A stretch of 64,000 bases of DNA, from NCBI GenBank assembly GCA_025618425.1, contig CM046848.1, forward strand, positions 23,339,955 to 23,403,954, written 5' to 3'. Made by a program: the position numbers and the translations under genes. Positions 54,501 through 64,000 of the stretch are shown piece after piece. The DNA comes from Heliocidaris tuberculata (lineage: Eukaryota; Echinodermata; Echinoidea; Camarodonta; Echinometridae). Under the pieces are notes generated by a model. It was not told where the DNA came from and searched no databases. It was given only the letters and a program-made list of their open reading frames with translations. Numbering within the stretch: position 1 is the first letter of the stretch; every line of letters begins with the position of its first letter.

Positions 54501-57500
54501 TTAAAGTGGATATCTGGGCCCTGTTTCATGAAACTTGCTTTCACTGGCAATTTACAATAACTGCTATAAGCTACTGAAATCCTTGCATCTGATTGGCTGA
54601 GAGCAAATTTGTCGGTAAAAATCACTGACGACACTTGATGAAACGCCCCCCCCCCCCCCCCCCCCCCATTCCTTTATAAAAACTGAGAATAGATGCTTTG
54701 AGAAAGTCTGAAAATTTAATGATTTTACAACTTATACAATTATTTAATCTTTCAACATATATTTTAACAGTGAAATCTGTTTATGCAGTATTGAAGTACA
54801 TGTACATGTACATACAAATTTATACAATCTAACATCAACGTAAGTTTACCATCTTATTGTTCAAATCAAATAATTTTTATAAAATCTAATTTTCACATGT
54901 TACATGATTCTGTATTCTATGCACAAATGTTCCTCACAATACATGTAGCTCACAATACTGTCTGGGTACTGTGTCAATTCACCATAGGGATGAGTCACCC
55001 TCGATATATTTTTAACCCTGGAAGAAAAGTCCTAGAGATTTACAGCCCGAGATTTCTGGAGATAGCGAAGGGGAGGAGAGATACTGCATGTAGCCTACAT
55101 ACCCGTGAATGTAATTTGCTGCCGGATACCTGTATAAAATATGATGTTAAAAACCTGTAATGTTGCAATGCCGTATAATTTAGTACTATTTTCGGCTGAA
55201 TGGACTGATTTCTAGCACTGAAGATAATAGGATATCTAGGTTAATTCATTTAAATAAATAGACTTTGAAATTAAAAATACTTTAACATTTAACTATATGT
55301 ACATGTACACCTGTGTTAATGTGGTGCTCAGTACAAACTCCGGCGACAGTTGTTTCAGGAATGCTGACATGTACATTGTAACTACATGTACATGTAGTAC
55401 GTAATGCTAACATACATTTATTTGCATTTAATTGTTTTCAAACTTTAAGTCAATGTAGCTAAAATTTATTCAACTTTTAATTAACCAGTCTCATTAACTT
55501 AAGTGCCAGAAATTAGTTCATTCAAGTTTTCAACCGAAAACAATACTCCAAATATGTGGCGTTGTGAGTTGTGACATTATGCGTCATTGTGACATTATTA
55601 CCAGACTTTGTAACAGGCACTATAGTACATGTATACACAGAAATAATAAGGCAAAAATGAAAGATAATAATTCAAGCTGCTGCATGTAGCCTACATGTAG
55701 ATCTACATTATGTGCATACATACATAATGTGCAATTTTTGTGCGTGCTTGCTGTTAATGTAACAGACTTACACTGTACATTGTAAATGTCATCTTGTTAT
55801 TGTCAGAGATAATCCCTGTAGATTTGTGCATCTCTGTGTATTGACACAGATCATGTGCTTGAATTGCTTCATTCAAATACACCTGTAGGCTACTTTAAGT
55901 TTAAGTACCACTGTTTACATGAAGAGAGTGTTTTTTTTCGACATATCTAATTAGGCATAGCATCTCCTCATATCCTGTGCTGAAAAGACCAGCAATGGGA
56001 GACAAGAATGTCCTAAAACAATATGACAACGATGTATTTCCTCAAAAACTGCTACGTGTCTACACTCCTACACAGAAAATTCAATAAAACATATCCTGGG
56101 CCAGTGGGCGGCCTGATTGAGTTTGTTTTCTTGTATGAACACAACACAACAGTATGTATACACAGATTGCTGTTTTATATTGAACTACTGTACAAGTACT
56201 TCAATAAAGAACCGAGGTTGATCTTCTTTAATATGCTGCATTGTCAAAATTTATTGGGCCATCTGTCTTCTAAAGATGCTTATTGCTTCTACAGTACATC
56301 CAATATTTGAAGACTTTTGGACAATACCAATACATAATTTATATACGTACTACAATATCCTACACCATGCTAGGGTGAATGATAATAGTGGATAATAAGG
56401 GATTACTGTTGAGCATTCAATGGAGGAGCAAAAAGTCATTGGGAAAAAAATGCTTAACTCCATTCATTTTTTTTTTTTTTTTGTCCTGCTGATACTCTAC
56501 AAAATACTTTACCTGTATTTACAATTACATGAACTTCTTTTCCTGTTTGTACAAACACAATCTTGTGTAATATTGGTAAAATGAAATACACAGTAGATAT
56601 GCAATAAAATGGTACAGTCTGCATATATGCAAATAAGATTTTAGATTGCTCACAATAAAGACACCCAATTTTTTCCCCATTTAAAAAAAAAATATTCCTT
56701 CTTTGGTTTACAGTCCTTCATTTAAATTATTTTTTTTCAAACCCTCATTCATTTGTTTATAATTATGCTTACATGTATTTCATTTGTTATCCGTTCTTTT
56801 ATTATTAAAATGCTATTCACTCACTCATTCAGTTCATTTCTTTAGTTCGGTTTTTGTTTGAGGGGGATTTTGGGGGTAATTTTTGTTAATTTGTATTTGA
56901 TTGTATTTTAATTATTTATTTTTTTTGGCTTTGTTTTTGTTTAGTGCTGTTATTAACCCTTTCGTGACCGCATTCTTTTACACAGTCCGACCCTGGCTTA
57001 CCGGAAGGTTTTCGGTGTCAAACACACCGAGCCACCTTCCAATGTTCATGTCGAAATTTCACCATTTTGACTTCATTATTTCCAAATATATTTTACACAA
57101 AACATGTTCATCATAATATCAGCTTTCATTTCTTACCTCATTTCATACATATTTCCCAAAATTCAGGTCAGGGAAAGGAAAATAATCCATCATTTCAACT
57201 CGCTCAGCGAGAATTTTACGAGTCAATGAGATTTGTGTACAATCGCACATGTGCGCAGCGAAGCTCGCATCGCGTGTTCAGCGATGACTCATCGCAAAAG
57301 CTGCACGTAGATTGTACGTTGAAGTCGGATGCAGCACTCGATCAGAGTGCGCGATGACGTCACTCGTATTCGCGCTCTGTATGTATATGGATAACGGAGC
57401 ATCGCGCTACTCTTCGCACTTTCCTCTCAAGAATGCTTCTCACCTGGATTTCTCTCTCTCTTTCTCAAATAACTTGTCATATTCATTCGATCTCATTCAC

Positions 57501-60500
57501 ACAAATCATGAATTTTCCTTTTATTTTCTGTTCTGATAGTGACAATAAGAATAGATGTGGAAGCCTATATTCTTTTCTTGGATTGTCATTTTTTTCTTCA
57601 AACCTTCACATTTTGTCAATCGTAGTTGGGTACGTGCCCCCGAATAAAGTCGAGTGAATAATGAAAATCAATGGCATTATTCATTATTATTTTTTTTATA
57701 TACTATTTTATAATTTCTCTCATCAATATTTCGGAACTTTGTTGGGCCGAGTTGGAGGTAGGAGCTTCCCTCTGGTCAGTTGTGGGGACGTACCACAGAC
57801 CCCGATATTTTTTTATTTCATTTTTGCCTAGCCCCTTCTCCCCCCTCCCCCGTGAAATCGATAGCCTTGATCCAAGTTTTTTTTTCATGGAAGGGGACTT
57901 CTAAGATGTCCTTTCTATTCTTATTTTTATTCATATTTATATTTATGTCCGATTTCTTTTTTTTTTATACTTATGCAAACTTTTTTTCTCGTCTCCGATT
58001 TCATGAAATATTTTGTCACTTTTGCACTTTCCTCAATTCTTCACTTTCATCAACCCCTGCACTGTTTCTCACCCACTCTTCTTTTCTCTTTCCTTCTCGT
58101 CCCCCCTCTCTCTCTCTCTCTCACACACCATTCTCTTTTTCATCACTACTCTTTCTTTCTCACCCCTTCCCCGCCCCCCCTCTCTCTCGTAGCACTTTCA
58201 TTTTATTCTTTATATTTATGTCCGATTTTTTTTTTTATACTTATAAAATGCAAAAAAAAAATTTTCATCTCCGATTTTTTTTTTTTATAATTATGCCAAC
58301 TTTTTTTTTTCATCTCCGATTTTTTTTTTTTATACTTATGCAAACTTTTTTTTTTCATCTCCGATTTCTTTTTTTTTATACTTGTACAAACTTTTTTTTT
58401 TCATCTCCGATTTTTTTTTTTTTTATACTTATGCAAACTTTTTTTTTCATCTCCAATTTCTTTTTTTTTATACTTATGCAAACTTTTTTTTTTCATCTCC
58501 AATTTTTTTTTTACTTATGCAAACTTTTTTTTTCATCTCCGATTTTTTTTTATACTTATGCAAACTTTTTTTTTATCTCCGATTTCATGAAATATTTTGT
58601 CACTTTTGCACTTTCCTCAATTCTTCACTTTTCATCGACCCCTGCACTGTTTCTCACCCACTCTTCTTTTCTCTTTCCTTTTCGTCCCCTCCTCTCTCTC
58701 TCTCTCTCTCACACCATTCTCTTTTTCATCACTACTCTTTCTTTCTCACCCCTTCCCCCGCCCCCCTCTCTCTCTCGTAGCACTTTTCATTTTATTTTTA
58801 TTTATATTTATGTCCGATTTCTTTTTTTTTTTTATACTTATGCAAACTTTATTTTTTCATCTCCGATTTCATAAAATATTTTGTCACTCACTTTCAATTC
58901 TTCACTTTCCATCGACCCCTGCACTTTTCTATTTCTCACCCACTCTTCTTTTCTCTTTCCTTCTCGTCCCCCCCCTCTCTCTCTCTCTCTCACCATTCTC
59001 TTTTTCATCACTACTCTTTCTCTCTCACCCCATTCCCAATTCCCTACCCCCCCTCTGTCTCTCTCTTCCTCATAGCAATTTTCATGAAAACAAAAATAAC
59101 ACGATTTTGGTACGTGGATACATTTTACAATAAAAAAAGAGGGTAAGTTTATTGTTCTTCTCTTACATGTACATCACACACAAAAATAATCTGTAAGCAA
59201 AAAGATGTGCGCATGAATCTTTGTCACTGTGATGATTGTAAGATAGATCTATTGTTCAATAAAAATAAAATATGCAGTGGTAACCTGCTAACAATGTATC
59301 CACTTTTCAAACAAGAAAAATACTGATCTTCAACGTCATGATTCCCGATCGCTTCTTGCCATCCAGCTCAAGAGTCAGCGGGTTGTGGATAACGTGGCGG
59401 CGATGCGTTGCCCGGTGTTCTTCCCTCGCTGTGGCCTATGCCTGCAGGTCGCCTACGTCGTCCAGGCGCAGTGTCGAATCCACGTTTGTGTACTCCTCCG
59501 CTGGCCGCGCACGGTACTAGCAGCTACTCTACGCCGTCTCGGTCAGGGTGGTTTGGCTTGAGAAGGGCCTACCAAAACTTGCTCTTTCGACGAACTTTAC
59601 TCGGGACCGACCTCCAAAACTTCCCCAAATTGGTCCAAAATAATGTCAGAAGCCTCCGAGCTCGACTCGGACAGCGTATCCGCGAAATACTCTCCACCTC
59701 AGCCTCCATCGCGGACCTTCTTGGGCACGGAAAAGTGATATTTCCTGATGTTTTTTCCAAACTTTAGGAGGGAATTGCGTCGAAACTTTCAATACAAGTA
59801 TGTATTGAAACGTACATCAAACGATCGGCCGCAAGCTCAGCTTTCGGGCGATACCAAACTGGACTTATAGGGGTGTTTGGTTGATGAAATATATTTTTTT
59901 TTCGGAGGGACTGCATTTCGTCGCCAAATCGCGACATTGGTAAGCGGCGCAGGGTGTTTGTTTAGCTACATGTAATACTGGCATCGGGCACAGTGATTTT
60001 TCTGCAAATAAAAGAAAAATATTGTGCAATGTAGTGAAATGGATTTCTAAAGCTAGGGATTACGTTCCATTTGCTGATTGAAAAAGGATTCATTCTCTGT
60101 CTACTCCATCATGCTTCTTAGGAGTGTGATGTGCATGCTATGTCCACCTTGTTAGTCCATCTGTCAAACCTACATGAGACGTGAAGCCATCATAATATAT
60201 CTTTGATTAGGTGGCATCAGGTCCCTGAATACCATGTCAGTATTTATCTACTCTCATGATGTGATTTATGTTGATGGTGCATCGTGAAAGAGCACTTTAG
60301 ATTCAGCCAACATTTTATCATGATTGCACATGTTCGTACATGTTTGGACGGGGCACCAGCCATATGCTGATGGACATGAACCACAGGAATTTTTAATTCC
60401 ATGCACGTTATCTACCTGATATGAATAATTTCTTGTGACATCTTGTAATTTTGTGATGCGCCTCACTCAGCCTCAGGGGAAAACATTTCTTAAAAATGGA

Positions 60501-63406
60501 GAGATAATGCTTCGAAACAACACTAGATTATTGTGTTATTAGTCACTGGCTTGCCTCACACCTTTTTTAATGACATAAAGTAATTACAGTGTAGGCCTGA
60601 AACTACTTGTACTATGTGCATGTAGCAGCATGTGTATTTATAGTCATTTCAAACAACAAATCCATAAATTAGCCATAATTTATGAGACTCATTGTGAACA
60701 TGGCCTTCATATAATGCATTTCAATAAATCTGTATTAGATCTTAACATGATTTGACATTTATCTTCAGACATGTAGACTGGCCAGCTGCTCTGTCCATGG
60801 ATGTTGGGGATCTGGTTTTTTATTTGTTTATGTTGGGTTTTTTTAATGTGTAAAAGATGAGCAACTTTCTTGTACTTCAGCGTAGAACAGACGGCAGAAA
60901 GAAACCATCGTTAAAAATGTGACAATAAAATTATACTGTGACATATCCTGAGATTTAAATGTACTAGCAGGGTTATGTTTTGAGTCGAATAAGTACATGT
61001 ACATGGTTGTGTTGTAGCTACACTGTACATGTTGTTGTATACGAAGCTAATAACATGGGTACCACACTTGACAATATTACAGCAGGCAGGTGAATATTGG
61101 TACAGCGTTCATGGTGCATTAGGTTGATTGAATTCAGGATGGCACGTGGCCGGCACATCACTGATCAAATGATTTGGGCCGTTATTGATTGTGATACGAG
61201 GTGATGACCAAGGAGGGATCGTTCGCTCTAGGTATCTCGCATCATTGTCCTCAGACACGACCGCCGTCGTCGTTCGCTATATGTCTAGTGTATGACTCAT
61301 CTGGGGTGCACTGATTTCAGTCGGTCATAGGATTGAATTGTGTACTTGTACTTGACTTTCTTGCTGGAAGGGCCAATCCAAGATGATGTTTCATTTAACA
61401 TGTACAGGTACATGTACCTACACATGTAATGATCATAATGTAAAATGATAATTTAAAATTTTTCAATGTCACATTTTGTGAATTCATTACATGTAGAGCC
61501 TATAAGAAGAGGAAGATCACAACTAAAGAATAAAGTGAATTTCACTGACCCGTGTCTATTCCAGTGCATGAAGAATATTAAATAATTGTAAATAATCATT
61601 AAAGTCTCTAAATTGGCAATGCAGTTTGAAATTTATAATCACTTTTTTCATTTACAAATTGGCAATTTTTTGTTGAAATTAGACATTTTCATTCACATTG
61701 ATTCATTTACATGTACATGTAATATACATTTTTATTTCTTTTAAAGTAGGAGTGGAAAATAAGAATAAGTGTTGCTAATTTGAGGAGGAAAAGCTGATTT
61801 ATTTAGACTTTAAGGAAACTCTGAACTGCTATCATGGGTTAATAATGTTGTTTCCCTATTAAAAGTAGCGATCAATAGATTCTTGCTTTCATCATAATAC
61901 TGTTGAGTCCATGACAATTTTCCTGTATTGATCTGACCTTATACAAATGTAGTTTCACACCTAAAGTGATCAAAACAAGGAAAAGTGAGTCACAACTTGT
62001 TCTGACTAAAATACATGTAATGGTCCTAGAATAGAGAATATGTATTTGTTATTGTTAAATACAGATTTTCCTCTTCCTACTAGAATTTTGTGTAAAATCT
62101 GATGGATCATTAGCCAAGTAGAATACGTTTCCCTTCCCTCCCCCCCCCCCTTTTTTTTAAATTTTACTCAAAACAGCGGATCCATAATGATATGTTTCCA
62201 AATATATTCTACAAACTGTTTTTTTCAAGATTACAGCTGCATGAAACATTCAATTCAATTCAATTCAATTTCGGTTTTATTGGCAGTAAATCACATGACA
62301 AAAGTCAAAAGACCAATACTGTCATATTTACAATAAAAGATCAACATTTGCATATATATATATATAACATATAAATGTGGAATTCATATTAACTTATATA
62401 TGAAAATATTGTACAGTTAAAAAGGGTCAACGGACAAGCTAATAAAAGTTACATATCATGAATAAACCATTCAAACAGGACATTAATTTGATCAATAATG
62501 AAATGAAATGAAAAATCGTTTACAGAGAAAAATTATGCTAAAAAGTGATAAATATGCAATAGCAGTAATAGCATCCAGAGTCTTACATTGCTTGAAAATT
62601 ATAATCTTTAAAAAAGTGTGTATGCTGGTTCTAATTACATATGGGGAATAATAATGAAAACAAGACAGGCATTGGAATGGAATTTGACAGGAGCAAAAAA
62701 AAAAAAGGCTTCTATTTTTTCTTTCCAAATGTGAATATACACATACAGTACATATATGTACATACATGTATATGTACATTTTATCATTTATCACATGAAA
62801 TTAGTATAAATACTGTCTTTATAGTTAAAGGCCAAAGATGTGATACATGTAGATCATGTCAACTCTGCCTTTATTTTGACTGGCCTATTGTGAATAATAC
62901 ATCTGGTGTAGATGTTTACAAGCAGGGGTAGATAAAGGATTCTGGAAAGGTGAGGTGGGGGTGCCACAATGCCCCAAAAATCATTGGCAGAAAAAAAAAT
63001 TCTTATGAGAGTACCTCAAGGATTACAGATCATCACTGGGTTTGAAAGGGAGGGGGGGCACAGGCTTATTATGCCCCCTTAAATTGGCCAGTGGTTTCAA
63101 GTCTCTTGAAATTGGTTGACTTTTCTTTAAACTTTAGAATTTTTAATTTTATTATCATTCAATCTGTTGTTCTTATCATATTAGCAGCCTGAGGTCAGGA
63201 ACTCCTCAGCAGCTGCCTACGAGGACTTCCGTCAGGACCGGGAGAGGGCGCAGCGTGAGCTCCAGGAGAGGGAGCAGCGGAGGAAACAATTGGAGGAGGA
63301 GCTGATGGGAGGCGGCAACCCTCCAGCAACAGCTCCAGCAGTACCAGGAGCCACCCAGGGCAATGGGGTGACCAGCCCCCCTCTGACTGGGACCACCACG
63401 AGACAG
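48501..63406 (+). CDS. WDR47: WDR47 (nemitin), first three coding exons; continues past window
   Basis: WDR47 is a microtubule-associated LisH/CTLH and WD40-repeat protein of neurons and cilia. Exons: 48501-49569 (ATG 48501; the exon probably begins at 48352 after TTTTCTTTGTAG), 51163-51308 and 63188-63406. Junction phases fit throughout (G|GT = Gly, then phase 0). The first exon encodes a LisH motif (~12-44: VVKLVLDFLHTRELYLSMRS) and CTLH region (~46-105, with [20 protein letters not shown]), then EYCPSK-like and LLLTLPRLTDH blocks and LSLLSWLQSLP, all close to vertebrate WDR47. Residues from ~285 are Pro/Ser/Thr-rich. The third exon carries a charged coiled coil (YEDFRQDRERAQRELQEREQ). WD40 repeats are absent and must lie to the right. 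The frame past GT at 49570 ends soon in intron. Confidence 0.95.
52557..53557. mobile_element. 1.0-kb TIR element with GCATAGCAA-type internal repeats
   Basis: Left ATATCCAGGGAATAATTTTC and right GAAAATTATTCCCTGATAT are inverted repeats. Just inside are repeated words (TTGCATAGCAAAACTGCTATA left; GCGTAGCAAATGGC and GCGTCGCAAATTGCGATGCG right) that also pair. No ORF is visible. Confidence 0.6.
53880..54007. repeat. 128-bp near-perfect palindrome
   Basis: GAGGCACCGATTGAAATTATGG at the left pairs with CCATAATTTCAACAGGAGCCTC at the right. The arms continue (AGTGACTGG/CCAGTCAC, CTATTTTCTGAGGGGC/GCCCCTCAGAAAATAG) to a centre near 53943 with essentially no loop. It is a hairpin-forming insertion. 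Confidence 0.8.
54516..54650 (+). mobile_element. GTTTCATGAAAC-family hairpin element, copy 3
   Basis: GGGCCCTGTTTCATGAAACTT at the left and TTGATGAAACGCCCCCC at the right, with the shared core ATAAGCTACTGAAATCCTTGCATCTGATTGGCTGAGAGCAAATTTGTCGG (given here as positions 54572-54614). Confidence 0.65.
57946..59070 (+). repeat. Higher-order tandem repeat: ~300-bp CT-rich blocks and ~45-bp T-run units
   Basis: About eight units of CATCTCCGAT-T(n)-ATACTTATGCAAAC-T(n) lie at 58260-58580. Around them a ~290-bp block (from TTCATGAAATATTTTGTCAC through CTCTCTCGTAGCAC to TTTATGTCCGAT) occurs three times, near 58000, 58585 and 58868. The 364-codon Phe/Ser frame over this region is an artefact. Confidence 0.85.
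59330..59770 (-). other. GC-rich, exon-like island of unknown origin in the WDR47 intron
   Basis: This segment is much richer in CpG than its surroundings. On the minus strand, short protein-like stretches appear in different frames, such as PAEEYTNVDSTLRLDDVGDL, HVIHNPLTLELDGKKRSG and EYFADTLSESSSEASDI, each broken by stops. It could be a decayed transposon gene, a processed pseudogene or an internal promoter island. I cannot assign it. Confidence 0.3.
62248..62340 (-). mobile_element. LINE-like 3' tail, minus orientation
   Basis: Read on the minus strand it has CACATGTGATTTACTGCCAATAAAACCG-like sequence followed by (ATTGA)n repeats (plus strand ATTCAATTCAATTCAATTCA), the usual arrangement of a LINE 3' end with a short-unit tail. 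Confidence 0.4.
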
Positions 63407-63565
63407 GTAGGCTTGGGTGGGGTAGATCATCGATATTGAAGAAATATTACCTGTTGCGGGTACTGGTGAAAAGGGGGAGGCATGACAGTTCTGCGGCATG
63501 TGCTCCAACGACAATTGCTCTGCTGTAAATTTTCTACACTAACCAATTATTTATGTTTTAAATCT

Positions 63566-63711
63566 GGGACCCTTTGCACAAAACTTGCGTTTGAACGCAA
63601 CTCAGGAAAATCAAACGCAACTTTATTTTCAGCCAATCAGAAGTGCGCATTAAGGACTTGTGTTTGATTTTTAGGAGTTGCAATTAAACACAAGTTTTGT
63701 GCAACGGGCCC
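63566..63711. mobile_element. Hairpin element with GGG..CCC tips (TTGCACAAAACTTG family)
   Basis: CCTTTGCACAAAACTTGCGT and ACACAAGTTTTGTGCAACGG are inverted, as are CAAACGCAACTTTA and AGGACTTGTGTTTG less well. A core ATTTTCAGCCAATCAGAAGTG parallels the TGATTGGCTGA core of the other hairpin family, so the two may be distantly related. Confidence 0.6.
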
Positions 63712-63727
63712 ATGGACCTACATGTAT

Positions 63728-63805
63728 ACCTAACCCCAACCCTAAACCTAAACCTAAACCTAATGTAACTTGAAACCTAATTGTAACCCTAACTTTAACC
63801 CTGTA
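63728..63805 (-). repeat. Interstitial (CCCTAA)n-like tract
   Basis: CCCCAACCCTAAACCTAAACC and related units, imperfect and internal. It resembles the tract at 7520-7580 on the other strand. Confidence 0.65.
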
Positions 63806-64000
63806 AGGCTATAACGAAAGAAAGCCCAGAGCAATCGTCAAATCACCGGGATAACCAATCACTAACCTCAATTCCTTATCAATAGTCAGGATCAGATCAG
63901 GTATGTAATGCACAGCACACATAGCAATCAACATCATATTCTGGGTTGTTAAGGTGGTCTCCCATAATACGATATCTGTTGTGCAGTGTGCCATGTGTTA

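Larger units (their letters stand above)
51309..63187 (+). other. Large WDR47 intron 2 (11.9 kb)
   Basis: No additional WDR47 exon was recognised here. It holds the repeats listed separately. TACATGTACATGTA-like palindromic words are frequent (for example near 52352, 54178, 54797, 55300, 55382, 60992, 61405, 61708). The stretches 54660-56900 and 59900-62200 show nothing else I can support. Confidence 0.55.

Noticed and set aside
57780..58874. 364-codon Phe/Ser/Leu frame
   Set aside because: It is produced by T-run and CT-rich tandem repeats, and other frames are equally open; no domain or splice pattern.

Overview
This is animal nuclear DNA. Its genes are split by GT-AG introns, and the intergenic DNA is AT-rich and full of short inverted-repeat (MITE-like) elements, LINE tails and microsatellites. 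The protein matches and repeat style suggest an invertebrate deuterostome, most likely an echinoderm such as a sea urchin; that placement is inference, since no species marker is visible.

Layout. 1-864 (minus): open end of an unrecognised Cys-rich protein. 1990-5490: degenerate repeats, two large foldbacks and a LINE tail. 5595-6047 (plus): last two exons of a uridine-cytidine kinase (UCK). 6048-16300: no gene seen, many small inverted-repeat elements. 16316-29483 (minus): 15 exons of ACTR5 (ARP5, an INO80-complex actin-related protein). The reading frame joins across every intron; only the start codon is missing. 29805-41680 (plus): a complete 11.9-kb Ty3/gypsy-type LTR retrotransposon. 41700-48350: dispersed repeats and a (TTC)n complex. 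48501-63406 (plus): the first three coding exons of WDR47, which continues past the window.

The retrotransposon is the standout. Its two 424-bp LTRs look identical base for base and are flanked by the 4-bp duplication acac, so insertion looks recent. It has a 2.4-kb leader; a Gag with a tandem helix-hairpin-helix domain, a long Arg/Ser-rich region and a CCHC knuckle; a Pol reached by what looks like a textbook -1 frameshift (G GGA AAC, 6-nt spacer, 8-bp perfect stem); and an integrase ending in a complete PHD finger. Where an env gene would lie there is an intact TatD-type metal-dependent DNase ORF, preceded by a strong 3' splice-site sequence. So the standard PR-RT-RNH-IN core carries three host-like nucleic-acid or chromatin modules (HhH, PHD, TatD).

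Other points of interest: ACTR5 has an extended central insertion; its last exon is repeated downstream as decayed tandem copies; and the end of its second visible exon, with its splice donor, is duplicated inside the next intron. Several elements are nested in one another.
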